Both the position numbers and the translations under genes were made by a program. Shown here in pieces: positions 16,937 through 24,913 of a stretch of DNA of 35,111 nt. Source of the DNA: Chloroflexaceae bacterium (lineage in GTDB: Bacteria > Chloroflexota > Chloroflexia > Chloroflexales > Chloroflexaceae). Each line of letters starts with the position of its first letter. Within the stretch, counting starts at the first letter, position 1. The stretch covers positions 1-35,111 of the forward strand of contig JAAUSQ010000014.1 of NCBI GenBank assembly GCA_012033195.1. The letters are read 5' to 3'. The notes under the pieces were generated by a model. That model was not told the DNA's origin, did not search any database, and saw only the letters and a list, made by a program, of their open reading frames with translations.

Positions 16937-17464
16937 ATGTTTTTTAATACATGGGCCGATCTAGGACGCATCCTGGTTGTGGGGGTGTGTGCATACGTTG
17001 CGCTGATTGTGCTGCTGCGTATTTCGGGCAAGCGCACCCTTTCCAAAATGAACGCCTTTGATCTGGTGGTAACAGTTGCGCTCGGCTCCACGCTGGCAAC
17101 CATTTTGCTCTCGAAAGACGTAGCGCTTGCCGAAGGCATCCTGGCGTTTGCGCTGCTGGTCGGGCTGCAATATGTCATTGCATGGCTCACAGTGCGCTCG
17201 CGTGCGGTGGGCGATCTGGTGAAGGCCGAACCTGCCTTGCTGTTTTATCAGGGGTGCATGCTGCACGAGGCGCTGATGCGGGAGCGTGTGACCGAAGGTG
17301 AGGTGCGGGCGGCAGTTCGTAACCAGAACATTGCTTCGATGGATGTAGTAAAGGCGGTCGTGCTCGAAACCGATGGCACGTTCAGTGTCTTACCGCAGAC
17401 CGACAAGGCCGCAACAGCGCTTACCAATGTGCGCGGTTATGCTTCGCGCAGCAATGCCGCCTGA
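16937..17464 (+). CDS. DUF421 (YetF/YcaP)-family membrane protein
   Basis: This 175-residue protein has three hydrophobic segments in its first ~85 residues, then a soluble C-terminal domain. The DUF421 hallmarks are present: LLRISGKRTLSKMNAFDLVV near 27-46, the VALGSTLATILL segment, and the C-terminal pattern with EGEVRAAVRNQNIASMDVVKAVVLETDG. B. subtilis YetF-type members are envelope proteins linked to spore and cell-surface properties; the molecular function is not established. GGGAGCAAGAGCG precedes the ATG. It converges with the lipoprotein gene at 17490 with only 25 nt between them. Confidence 0.88.
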   Translation: MFFNTWADLGRILVVGVCAYVALIVLLRISGKRTLSKMNAFDLVVTVALGSTLATILLSKDVALAEGILAFALLVGLQYVIAWLTVRSRAVGDLVKAEPALLFYQGCMLHEALMRERVTEGEVRAAVRNQNIASMDVVKAVVLETDGTFSVLPQTDKAATALTNVRGYASRSNAA

Positions 17465-17489
17465 TAATTCAGGGCGAAGAGCGCTTGCG

Positions 17490-18386
17490 CTATTGCTCGA
17501 TGTCATCCACTAGTAAGATCGATGTCGCTGGATTTAAATCTTCATTTGGATCAGTGACCAGACCTGCCGGGAAGGATACGCCCCGAACCGGCTGATCGGT
17601 ATCCAGACACAGGTCGTGATTATTATCGCCGTCGTTGAGGTTGCCAAGGGCAAAAGGACGTATTTCCTGCGTGGTGCCATCTTCCGCGACAATCGTGACG
17701 GTATACTGTTGCCATTCGGTAGCATCGATTTCGTCGCCTCCTGGCCGGGTAATGCCGCCTGTCCATTTGACACGCACAACCTGACGGGTCCCCTGGGAGG
17801 GGCACCCGCTACCCTGCGACTGCCGCCCTGCTCGATCCAGAATCCAGTACGACTGGGGCAAGATTTCGGCATCAATAAGCGTTGGCCCTGCCGCAAGGGG
17901 GATAACCGTAATCGATGTACCACTGAAATTGTGTGTTGTCCCGAAGTCGGGCATAGACAGCACCTCATCCACCACTTCAACACGCACTGGTTCATTTACT
18001 TCGGCAGTGCCAAACTCACCAATTAAGAGCACAGTACGGTTTTCACCCGCATCAATTGCGGGGAAGAGGATGGCGCAGACGGGGGTTGCCAGCGTCCCAT
18101 CCGCAGCAGTTACGCGAAAATCTGCTGCATCAAGTGTGTCGGGGTCGGCGGGATGCGAGAGGACAACAGGCATGCCATCCTGATTGGCACTGTCGGGGCA
18201 GAGCAGCGGTCGAATTGGAGGGATTTGATTGTCTAATCCGAAGAAGGCCGAGCGCAATTGCCCAGCGGGGCGGGCAGTACTGGTAGGTTGGGGAGCAGGT
18301 GGCTGTGACAGGCCACATCCGGCGGTAAAGAGTATCACCATTAAACAAACGAATGGCAGAATGAACGAGCGCATGCCTATGTGCAT
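17490..18386 (-). CDS. Predicted lipoprotein of unknown function
   Basis: Starting at ATG 18386 (AGAGG upstream) the product is 298 residues beginning MHIGMRSFILPFVCLMVILF, followed by lipobox TAGC, then a Pro/Thr/Ala-rich linker and a secreted domain with at least four cysteines. A second ATG at 18374 would shorten the signal n-region by four residues. The frame is open to 18476 but lacks a ribosome site there. The mature part has a beta-rich look (DAADFRVTAADGTLATPVC, EVNEPVRVEVVDEV, QYTVTIVAEDGTTQ) and an Asp/Asn-rich segment LGNLNDGDNNHDLC that could bind calcium. I do not recognise the family. Confidence 0.65.
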   Translation of the reverse strand: MHIGMRSFILPFVCLMVILFTAGCGLSQPPAPQPTSTARPAGQLRSAFFGLDNQIPPIRPLLCPDSANQDGMPVVLSHPADPDTLDAADFRVTAADGTLATPVCAILFPAIDAGENRTVLLIGEFGTAEVNEPVRVEVVDEVLSMPDFGTTHNFSGTSITVIPLAAGPTLIDAEILPQSYWILDRAGRQSQGSGCPSQGTRQVVRVKWTGGITRPGGDEIDATEWQQYTVTIVAEDGTTQEIRPFALGNLNDGDNNHDLCLDTDQPVRGVSFPAGLVTDPNEDLNPATSILLVDDIEQ

Positions 18387-18498
18387 CCGGTCGCGGCACC
18401 TCTTGCTTGTATCGTTGCGAAGCACAACAAACGTAGATGTGATATGGAGCCGGAAGGCATACCCTCTCGGCTCCATTCGTCACAGAAGAACAGGTGGG

Positions 18499-19098
18499 TT
18501 ACTTCAGCAGTCGCCAACCACCCGGCAGCGCTACCGCCGCCAGAACGATCTTGATTGCGTCACCAATCAGGAAGGGCAGTACACCCGCCGTGAATGCTGT
18601 TGCCACGCCCATACCCAGCCCAAATGCTAGCCAGCCTGCACCAAGCGTGTAGATAACAACATTACCGAGTACCATTCCCAGGGCAGTCTTCCAGATACTG
18701 CGATCCCAGCCCCGCTCGGCCAGCCAGCCCATCAGCGCGGCGGCGATGGGGAACGAGGCCAGATAGCCCGCTGTGGCACCCTGCCAGATTTCAATGCCGC
18801 TGCTGCCACCAGTATAAACGGGCAAGCCGATCAGACCAAGCAGCAGATAAAACAGCAGCGAGCCTCCGCCCAAGCGCGAACCGAGCAAGCCACCAACTAG
18901 TAGCACACCGAGCGTCTGCCCGGTGATAGGCACCGGGGTGAATGGTAGTGGAATACGGATCTGGGCGGTGAGCGCCACAAACAGCGCACCTGCCACGACC
19001 AGCACGGCGTTCCGAACGTGAACATTGGCAAGCCAGCGCTCACGGGGCAGCAAGCGCTGCGCGAGCGTGTCCGTCGAAGGGGTTCCAATGATCGACAT
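18499..19098 (-). CDS. bioY: BioY, biotin-specific S component of an ECF transporter
   Basis: This 199-residue membrane protein with about six hydrophobic helices has the BioY blocks: FVALTAQIRIPLPFTPVPIT near 40-60, GQTLGVLLVGGLLGSRLG next, GLIGLPVYTGGSSG near 88-101, GYLASFPIAAALMGWLAERG, and LPFLIGDAIKIVLAA at the end. BioY binds biotin and works alone or with EcfA/T energising subunits, none of which lie in the window. AAGGAGG is ideally placed before the ATG. It is 41 nt downstream of nurA on the same strand. I see no BirA operator or riboswitch, and its place in a NurA/translin string suggests constitutive expression (inference). Confidence 0.94.
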   Translation of the reverse strand: MSIIGTPSTDTLAQRLLPRERWLANVHVRNAVLVVAGALFVALTAQIRIPLPFTPVPITGQTLGVLLVGGLLGSRLGGGSLLFYLLLGLIGLPVYTGGSSGIEIWQGATAGYLASFPIAAALMGWLAERGWDRSIWKTALGMVLGNVVIYTLGAGWLAFGLGMGVATAFTAGVLPFLIGDAIKIVLAAVALPGGWRLLK

Positions 19099-19139
19099 AC
19101 AAACCTCCTTATTACAAATGTACCGGATACTGCAACGTA

Positions 19140-20243
19140 TCAGCGCGGTGTGCGATACGGGCCGAGATATCGCTGCACCAGCGCGAGATCAAATTCGTTC
19201 TGCAAGGTTGTGCGGGCACCTTCGGCGGTCGCAGCCAGGGCGTGCTGCAACTGCCGACAAATCGCATCAGCCAGGAATTGCGGGAGTGGCTCCTGCACGG
19301 TGCTAATACGCAGCGCACTGCGAAAGGTTGCCAGCACTGCGCCGAGTGGTTCGCGGGCGATCAGGGCAGCGGGCAACTCGATGCGGTAGGCCGGGCCGAT
19401 AGCATCGGGGCGATAGTAGATGACATAAAACTGCCCATAGGCGTGTTCGATGGCTAGCCGATGCTCCTGGAAACTGGGCAGTGCGCCGCTGCGATAGCCC
19501 GTCAGCAGGTGGGGACGGTCGGCGCGGATGAGCGAGGTGGGCAGGCTGTACTCGCCAGCGTGCAGCACGTTGCTCCACAGCGAACGGTCGGTAATGGTGC
19601 CGCTGAGGTGCGGGGCCAGTGTGATGACATCATCGGCGGCGGTGGCCTGCTTGGAATGGGCAATCACGCGGCGGCATTCCAACACCAGTCGCCAGTCTTC
19701 ATCCGAGAAGAACGCATCGAGCAGCGGATAAAACCGTGACCACCAGCGCGGCGGGTTGTTGCCGCGATGATCCTGGGCGAAGCGTATCAGCAGGCGGTTG
19801 ATTTCGAGCAGCACTGAGTAGAACGAGCCATCGAGCACAAACAGGCCGCTGGTGGTGGTGCGGATGCGGCGGGCCAGCAGGCGCAGTTCGAGGATGCAGC
19901 GCAGCCCACCAATCAGGCTATCAAGCTCTTCGATGGGGGGCAACATCTGCACCAGCACTTCCTGGTCAGTCAGGGTGGCATCTTCCACGGCGGCGGCGGC
20001 AATGGCGGTAAAGGTGGCTCCGGCAGTTGGCACCGAGGCATGCGAGCCATCGACCGCGCATAGGCGGCGCTCTGGCCCATCGGGGGCGGGGCGAATGCGC
20101 TTGTCGAGAGCGGCACGCAAGCGGTCGTGCTCGTCTGCGAGGCGGCGCAACGTATCGCGGCACACGGCGGCACAGTCGGTGATGGCTGCCAGGACAGCGG
20201 CAGGCAACGCGGCGGTGCCCATGTTGGCAAGTGAGTCGCTCAT
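19140..20243 (-). CDS. nurA: NurA-domain 5'-3' nuclease
   Basis: This 367-residue protein shows the NurA pattern. An N-terminal CAVDGSHASVPTAGATF (about 63-79) carries the first metal-binding Asp, a central LFVLDGSFYSVLLEINRLL carries the second, and a C-terminal FYVIYYRPDAIGPAYRIELP follows. In archaea NurA pairs with the HerA helicase for resection of double-strand break ends; bacterial copies are less studied. ATG 20243 is used; a GTG two codons upstream is possible. It is 51 nt downstream of a translin gene and 41 nt upstream of bioY. HerA is not in the window. Confidence 0.85.
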   Translation of the reverse strand: MSDSLANMGTAALPAAVLAAITDCAAVCRDTLRRLADEHDRLRAALDKRIRPAPDGPERRLCAVDGSHASVPTAGATFTAIAAAAVEDATLTDQEVLVQMLPPIEELDSLIGGLRCILELRLLARRIRTTTSGLFVLDGSFYSVLLEINRLLIRFAQDHRGNNPPRWWSRFYPLLDAFFSDEDWRLVLECRRVIAHSKQATAADDVITLAPHLSGTITDRSLWSNVLHAGEYSLPTSLIRADRPHLLTGYRSGALPSFQEHRLAIEHAYGQFYVIYYRPDAIGPAYRIELPAALIAREPLGAVLATFRSALRISTVQEPLPQFLADAICRQLQHALAATAEGARTTLQNEFDLALVQRYLGPYRTPR

Positions 20244-20294
20244 TGGCACGATCCAGTGCTACGGGTGTTCTATGGCCTCGCTGCCATTATAGCA

Positions 20295-20942
20295 TCAAGT
20301 GGAAGATGCGGTGTCATCGTCAAGTTGCTGCTCGACCTTTGCCAGCGCGTGCATCAACCGATCCTGCCGAAGTGCGGTAGTCAGGTCGCCACGGGTGCGC
20401 TCTAATACGGCCCGCAGTGCGTCGGTGGCGCGGCGCAACCCGCCTGTAACTGCGTCGGGGTAGTCAACGGTGATCAGCAAACTGTAGACATCGTCCATGA
20501 TCGTGAGCAAATGTTCACTGGCCTCCAATTCATCGCGGCGCAATCGGTCGAGGATGGCGCGGCGCAGTTCGCTGGCGGCTTCACACAGCCCATTCAGGTA
20601 GGCGGCAGGCTCGACACCGAGCGCCTCCGGGGTGGGCAGTTGGCCATTGGTGAGGAATGCATACACCAGGGCCGCCTCGGCATATTCTTTCAGGGCATCC
20701 TGGGTATAGCCCGCGCCCAGCAGCAATGGCTGGTCGGCAACGGCGGCGCGCAAGGTGGCAACGATCATAGCAGCCTCGTTGAGCAAGGCCTGGGCTTCGG
20801 TGTACTGGGCACGGTGCGCGGCGCGGATGGTGTTGGCGCACTGACGCACCAGGCTACGCGACACAGTGAGCGCCTGCTCACGCGAGCCGTGTGCGGCATC
20901 AATCTGGGCAACACATGTGGCAACGACAGTTTCGATTGACAT
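20295..20942 (-). CDS. Prokaryotic translin-family protein
   Basis: This 215-residue all-helical protein matches the translin fold: REQALTVSRSLVRQCANTIR near 21-40, the KEYAEAALVYAFLTNGQLPT block near 85-104, YLNGLCEAASELRRAIL with the conserved Glu/Arg positions near 115-131, and the signature DYPDAVTGGLRRATDALRAV near 160-179 ending VLERTRGDLT. Eukaryotic translin and TRAX form the C3PO RNase; archaeal translin-like proteins are octameric nucleases. Activity here is inferred. It is the first gene of a minus-strand run translin-nurA-bioY. Only 42-48 nt separate it from the divergent LmbE gene, so the two promoters must overlap. Confidence 0.88.
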   Translation of the reverse strand: MSIETVVATCVAQIDAAHGSREQALTVSRSLVRQCANTIRAAHRAQYTEAQALLNEAAMIVATLRAAVADQPLLLGAGYTQDALKEYAEAALVYAFLTNGQLPTPEALGVEPAAYLNGLCEAASELRRAILDRLRRDELEASEHLLTIMDDVYSLLITVDYPDAVTGGLRRATDALRAVLERTRGDLTTALRQDRLMHALAKVEQQLDDDTASST

Positions 20943-20954
20943 GAGTAAAACCTC

Positions 20955-20983
20955 TGGACAGAAGCAAGAAAGCTGTGTACACT
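20955..20983 (+). promoter_or_regulatory. Promoter of the LmbE-like gene, predicting a leaderless mRNA
   Basis: TGGACA (20955-20960), a 17-nt spacer and TACACT (20978-20983) place the start of transcription at about 20990, essentially on the ATG at 20991. No Shine-Dalgarno precedes either ATG, which agrees. Confidence 0.5.
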
Positions 20984-20990
20984 AATGGCT

Positions 20991-21743
20991 ATGATACACC
21001 AGAATGAAATAGCATATGTCGTGCCAAAGCGGGTGCTGGTCGTTGTGGCGCATCCGGACGATATCGACTTTGGCGTTGCAGGCAGTGTCGCCCGCTGGGT
21101 GGGCGAAGGTGCCGAAGTAACCTACTGTATTATTACAAATGGTGCAGCCGGCAGCAACGACCCGGCAACCGACCTGCGGGAACTGGTACGGACCCGCGAA
21201 CAGGAACAACGAGCGGCGGCGGCGGTGGTGGGCGTGCGGGATGTGCGCTTCCTGGGGTATCAGGATGGGGTATTGCAGCCGACGCTGGAGCTACGCCGCG
21301 ACATTACCCGTATTATTCGGGAGGTGCAGCCCGACCGGGTGGTAACGCAGGACCCGACAACGGTCTTTGCAAGTGATAGTTACATCAACCACCCTGATCA
21401 TCGGGCAGCGGGTGAAGCAACACTATATGCGGTGTTTCCGAGTGCCGAAACGCGCCCGGTCTTTCCCGAACTGCTGGCAGAAGGATTGGAGCCGCACCAC
21501 GTGAATGAGCTGTATCTGAACCTGACGCTCAACCCAAATACGGCCATTGATATCTCGGAAGTGATTGACCGCAAGATGGAAGCATTGCTCTGCCACACAT
21601 CGCAGAATACCGCCGAAGCAGCCGATTGGCTGCGTGAGCGCAATGCAGAAGCCGGGAAAGCATATGACTACGCATACGCGGAAGTATTTCGGGTGATGCG
21701 TTTTATTCGGGGCCAGGAGGTAGACGAAGAGGCACTGAGCTAG
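20991..21743 (+). CDS. PIG-L/LmbE-family zinc deacetylase
   Basis: This 250-residue cytoplasmic protein contains the family's zinc motif AHPDD near residues 20-24, preceded by the beta-strand RVLVVV, and the third ligand region in NHPDHRAAGEATLYAVF near 130. Relatives remove N-acetyl groups from GlcNAc conjugates, as in mycothiol, bacillithiol and GPI synthesis, but many Chloroflexota paralogues have unknown substrates. I chose ATG 20991 over 20985 because the promoter at 20955-20983 would start the transcript there. It is divergent from the translin gene. A GC-rich hairpin just after the stop (21745-21765, no T-run) could end transcription. Confidence 0.9.
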   Translation: MIHQNEIAYVVPKRVLVVVAHPDDIDFGVAGSVARWVGEGAEVTYCIITNGAAGSNDPATDLRELVRTREQEQRAAAAVVGVRDVRFLGYQDGVLQPTLELRRDITRIIREVQPDRVVTQDPTTVFASDSYINHPDHRAAGEATLYAVFPSAETRPVFPELLAEGLEPHHVNELYLNLTLNPNTAIDISEVIDRKMEALLCHTSQNTAEAADWLRERNAEAGKAYDYAYAEVFRVMRFIRGQEVDEEALS

Positions 21744-22394
21744 GCGGCGGGTTAGTCCCCCGTCGTCGCGTGCCACTGCAATAGGTCGCACTGGCTTTGT
21801 TACCACCCACCCATCGAGGTGGACGACTACCGCTGGTGGGTGCTGGCGTGCGGACGTGCGATTAGGCATGGGCATGGTCACACGGACAGCCGGAGATGCT
21901 GCGTCGGCCTGGGACAATTCGCAGCGCTCTGTGCAATAGCCCTGCCGTCAGACACAGACGGTAAGCTCCCAGGACGGTCGCTGGTGATGCCTTCTAGCGA
22001 CTCGCCCTTGAACAAGTAGCTCTCGTCGCAGTGCTGCGACACCTGCCAACGCCGGTTGGCAGGTGGCCCACGCTGGGCCAGGGAGATATATCCTGAAGGC
22101 TTATACACAGGAGTAACCGCAACAGACTCGCCTGCAAGAGGAACTGAGCGCGCAACTGTTCTCGTCGGGCTTGGTGGGAGAACAGCTCGCAAGCGTACAG
22201 GCCAATCGGCAACTAGTCCACTGAGCGCAGCGCTATTTGTATAAGTCTGTTCGAGTGCCCTCACTCAGGAAGATACCAGAACACGGCGGGCTACTATGAG
22301 GCCCTCTGAAACCGGGTTGGTACAGCAATGTGCCTTCTGAGCCTGTACCTCGTAAACACCCGGTGATGCACTCGAACCAATCCAAGGAGGATGT
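21744..22394 (+). other. 651-nt region without a protein gene, rich in strong hairpins (candidate large ncRNA)
   Basis: No frame shows family resemblance or a ribosome site. The region carries a dense series of perfect or near-perfect stems: 21804-21811 with 21835-21842 (8 bp), 21945-21949 with 21957-21961, 21977-21982 with 21996-22001 (6 bp), 22025-22030 with 22035-22040 (6 bp, 4-nt loop), 22040-22050 with 22055-22065 (11 bp, loop GCCG), 22065-22070 with 22074-22079 (6 bp), and 22156-22163 with 22178-22185 (8 bp). Single-stranded linkers such as GAACAAGTAGCTC lie between them. The arrangement suggests a folded RNA of 400 nt or more on the plus strand. It recalls HEARO/omega RNAs of IscB elements, which can occur without the nuclease gene; this is only a hypothesis. 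The aminotransferase gene starts at the right edge. Confidence 0.5.
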
Positions 22395-23863
22395 ATGTCT
22401 CCACTTACTGCCAATCAGCAGCAGATGCTGGCTGATAACGCCTGGCTCCATTTTTGCCAGATGGGGAATTTTGTCAGTACCAATGCGCGGCCTCTTGTCC
22501 TCGTGCGCGGGGAGGGGTCGCGCCTGTGGGATCACGAGGGCCGTGAATATCTGGATGCCCTATCAGGTCTATTTACGGTCAATGTTGGTTACGGTCGCCA
22601 CGAGATTATCGATGCTATCGCCCAGCAACTCCAATCGATTGCGTTTGTTAGCCCCTTTGGTTTCCCAAGCCTCCCCCTGCTTGAACTGGCGGGGAAACTA
22701 GCGGCGATTGCGCCGACTGGCCCGGCTTCGCGCAGCTTCTTTGTCACCAGTGGCAGCGAGGCGGTTGAAGCAGCCTTGAAGATGGCAAAAGCCTATCAGC
22801 GCAAGCAAGGCTTCCCCGAACGGACCAAGGTTGTGGCGCGGCGTGGTTCGTACCACGTGTCACGATGGGCGCACTCTCGGCAACGGGCGTGCCCGAATAT
22901 CGCAAGGGCTTTGGCCCGCTGGTGCCTGGTGCACGCCACGTCCCACCACCCTACCCCTACCGCTGCCGTCACTGTGCACAGTGTAGCGCGTGTACGGGTG
23001 GCTGCGCCGACGATTTTGAAGAGATCCTCGAATTTGAAGACCCAACCACTGTGGCAGTTGTGATTATGGAGCCAGTACAGAACAGTGGCGGGGCACTCGT
23101 GACACCGCCGATCTATATTCAGCGGGTGCGCGAACTGTGCGACCACTACGGGATTGTGCTGGTTGCCGACGAGGTCATCAATGCGTTCGGGCGTGTTGGC
23201 GGGTGGTTTGGTTCGAGCGAGCTTGGGCTACGGCCCGATATTGTGACAGTGGCAAAAGGTATCACCAGTGGCTATGCGGCGCTCGGTGCGGTCATTGCCA
23301 GTAAGCAGATTGCGGATGCCTTCCTCGGTACCGATGACAACAAGTTTATGCACGGCAGTACCTTCGGCGGGCACGTCGGAAGCTGTGCTGCTGCATTAGC
23401 AACGCTGGGTATCCTTGAACGGGAACAGTTGCCCGAACGGTCGCGGCAGGTTGGCGCGTGGCTGCTGCAACGGCTGCGCGAGGTATTTGCTGATCACCCC
23501 AATGTGGGCGATGTGCGCGGCAAAGGCATGTTTATTGCGATTGAACTGGTGCGCGACCGCGAGACCCGCGAATCGCTCTCGCAGGAAGTCCAGCTTATGG
23601 AATGGCTGAGCGACCAGTTGTTGCAACATGGTTTGATCTGTCGGGCCGACGACCGGATGGAGCCAGTTATCCAGGTGGCTCCACCCCTGGTGATGACTAT
23701 GGAAGAGCTTGACCTGCTGGTGCATCGCCTCACAGATGTGCTGCATGTGCTTGGGCGTCGCCTCGATAGCGTGCCTGCCCGGTACGCTGCGGTGCCCCTG
23801 CCTGCGGCATCAGCGGTACCACCTGTCGCCACGCCTGCGCGTTCACCCTCTATTGCGGCATAA
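22395..23863 (+). CDS. Class III (PLP) aminotransferase, one frameshift
   Basis: Repaired, this is a 489-residue fold-type I omega-aminotransferase. It has SFFVTSGSEAVEAALKMA (PLP phosphate site) near 120, LVADEVINAFGRVG near 258 (PLP-pyridine Asp), the catalytic lysine in VTVAKGITSGYAALGA near 290, and HGSTFGGHVGSCAAAL near 320. The frame is lost at 22857, where GG is read as G; restoring it gives SYHGVTMGALSATGVPEYRKG. A five-cysteine loop CRHCAQCSACTGGC sits near residues 195-208, where relatives carry fewer cysteines. Substrates are probably an omega-amino acid or diamine with pyruvate or 2-oxoglutarate; not determinable. A perfect AAGGAGG stands before the ATG. A terminator follows at 23878-23912. 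Confidence 0.9.
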
Positions 23864-23877
23864 TGCGGCTGCCAGAT

Positions 23878-23912
23878 GCTGGCTCCTTTGCGTTTTATGC
23901 AAGGGAGCCAGC
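23878..23912 (+). terminator. Terminator after the aminotransferase gene
   Basis: GCTGGCTCC pairs with GGAGCCAGC, and after one T-G pair TTGC pairs with GCAA around a 7-nt loop, giving about 14 pairs. The following GTGTGTTTGGTT is only modestly T-rich. Confidence 0.7.
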
Positions 23913-23935
23913 GTGTGTTTGGTTATCGTGCCACT

Positions 23936-23963
23936 TTGAGTTTTACGGGTTTTTTGTTATGCT
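23936..23963 (+). promoter_or_regulatory. Promoter of the response regulator gene
   Basis: TTGAGT (23936-23941), a 16-nt spacer containing a T6 tract, and TATGCT (23958-23963) form a plausible promoter about 33 nt from the predicted leader start to the ATG at 24003. Confidence 0.4.
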
Positions 23964-24002
23964 ATAGCCAGCACCCGCTATGCAGGTATGGAAGGGGGCA
24001 GC

Positions 24003-24680
24003 ATGCAACAGCGAATTCTAGTCATTGAAGATGAGGCCGAGATTGCAGGCTATCTACGGCGCGGGCTGATCTTTGAGGGGTTTGAGGTGGAGATTGCCAG
24101 CGATGGGCAGCGTGGCCTGGATGCGGCCCGCGAAAATCCGCCTGATCTGGTTGTGCTCGACCTGATGCTACCGGGTATCGATGGCCTGGAGGTTGCCCGC
24201 CGGTTGCGGGCCGATTCGGATGTGCCGATCATTATTCTGACAGCGCGTGATGCTGTGCCCGACCGGGTGGCGGGGCTCGAAAGTGGGGCCGATGATTATC
24301 TGGTCAAGCCGTTTGCTTTTGCCGAACTGCTGGCCCGTATTCGGGTCCAATTGCGCCGCCGCCAGAGTGCCCAGCAACCGGGTACGCTGAAGTATGCGAA
24401 CCTCACGATGGATACGGCTGCCCGCGAGGTACGGATTGGTGAGCGCCGCGTGGAATTGACTGCCCGCGAATATGAACTGCTCGAACTGTTTATGCGGAAC
24501 CCACAGCAGGTGCTGACCCGCGAAGTGATTTACGACCGGGTGTGGGGTTACGACTTCGGCGGGGAGAGTAATATCATCGAAGTGTATGTGCGGTATCTGC
24601 GCCAGAAGCTCGAAGCCCACAACGAGTTGCGGCTGCTCCACACCGTGCGTGGCGTGGGGTATATCCTCCGCGAAGAGTAG
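24003..24680 (+). CDS. OmpR/PhoB-family response regulator
   Basis: This 225-residue cytoplasmic transcription factor has a receiver domain (about 1-118) followed by a winged-helix DNA-binding domain (about 130-225). The acidic pair (EDE near 8-10), the phospho-acceptor Asp in [10 protein letters not shown] near 51, the Thr/Ala switch in ILTARD near 79, and the lysine in YLVKPFAF near 101 are all present. The winged helix shows [20 protein letters not shown] and VRYLRQKLE...[10 protein letters not shown] chose ATG 24003 because GGAAGGGGG lies just upstream; the frame also opens at 23988. No sensor kinase follows, so it is an orphan regulator in this window. Confidence 0.95.
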   Translation: MQQRILVIEDEAEIAGYLRRGLIFEGFEVEIASDGQRGLDAARENPPDLVVLDLMLPGIDGLEVARRLRADSDVPIIILTARDAVPDRVAGLESGADDYLVKPFAFAELLARIRVQLRRRQSAQQPGTLKYANLTMDTAAREVRIGERRVELTAREYELLELFMRNPQQVLTREVIYDRVWGYDFGGESNIIEVYVRYLRQKLEAHNELRLLHTVRGVGYILREE

Positions 24681-24697
24681 CGCACGCACACCCAGCA

Positions 24698-24730
24698 GCC
24701 TGCCCATATGGGCAGGCGCAACCTGCCCAT
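24698..24730 (+). terminator. Overlapping hairpins after the response regulator
   Basis: GCCTGCCCATATGGGCAGGC (24698-24717) is a perfect 20-bp palindrome. Its right half ATGGGCAGG also pairs with CCTGCCCAT at 24722-24730 (9 bp, loop CGCAA), followed by CTTTCT. The two hairpins exclude each other. The second looks like a terminator and the first like an antiterminator or a dimeric operator. Confidence 0.6.
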
Positions 24731-24827
24731 CTTTCTGATCTGCTCCTGGCCGGCCCGGGCTATACTATCAACCAGACACATACGTGGATACGGGGACCGG
24801 TTGGGAAGGCATTCGCAGTGGTTGCCC

Positions 24828-24856
24828 TTGCGGATTACCATGGAACTGCGTATAAT
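24828..24856 (+). promoter_or_regulatory. Promoter of the S1-domain protein gene
   Basis: TTGCGG (24828-24833), a 17-nt spacer and TATAAT (24851-24856). Transcription would start near 24863, giving a ~50-nt leader. Confidence 0.7.
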
Positions 24857-24913
24857 AGAGTAGCAACAGTGCCTTTATGCTAGGCCCACTCTACGAACAC
24901 CCAAAGCGAACGA

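Noticed and set aside
21878-22264. 128-codon minus-strand frame in the structured region
   Set aside because: No ribosome site or family features; its sequence is explained by the dense inverted repeats.
21744-22394. T-box, tmRNA, cobalamin or TPP riboswitch in the structured region
   Set aside because: I could not find the T-box GGGTGGNACC core, a tmRNA tag frame or tRNA-like end, the B12 box, or the TPP motifs.
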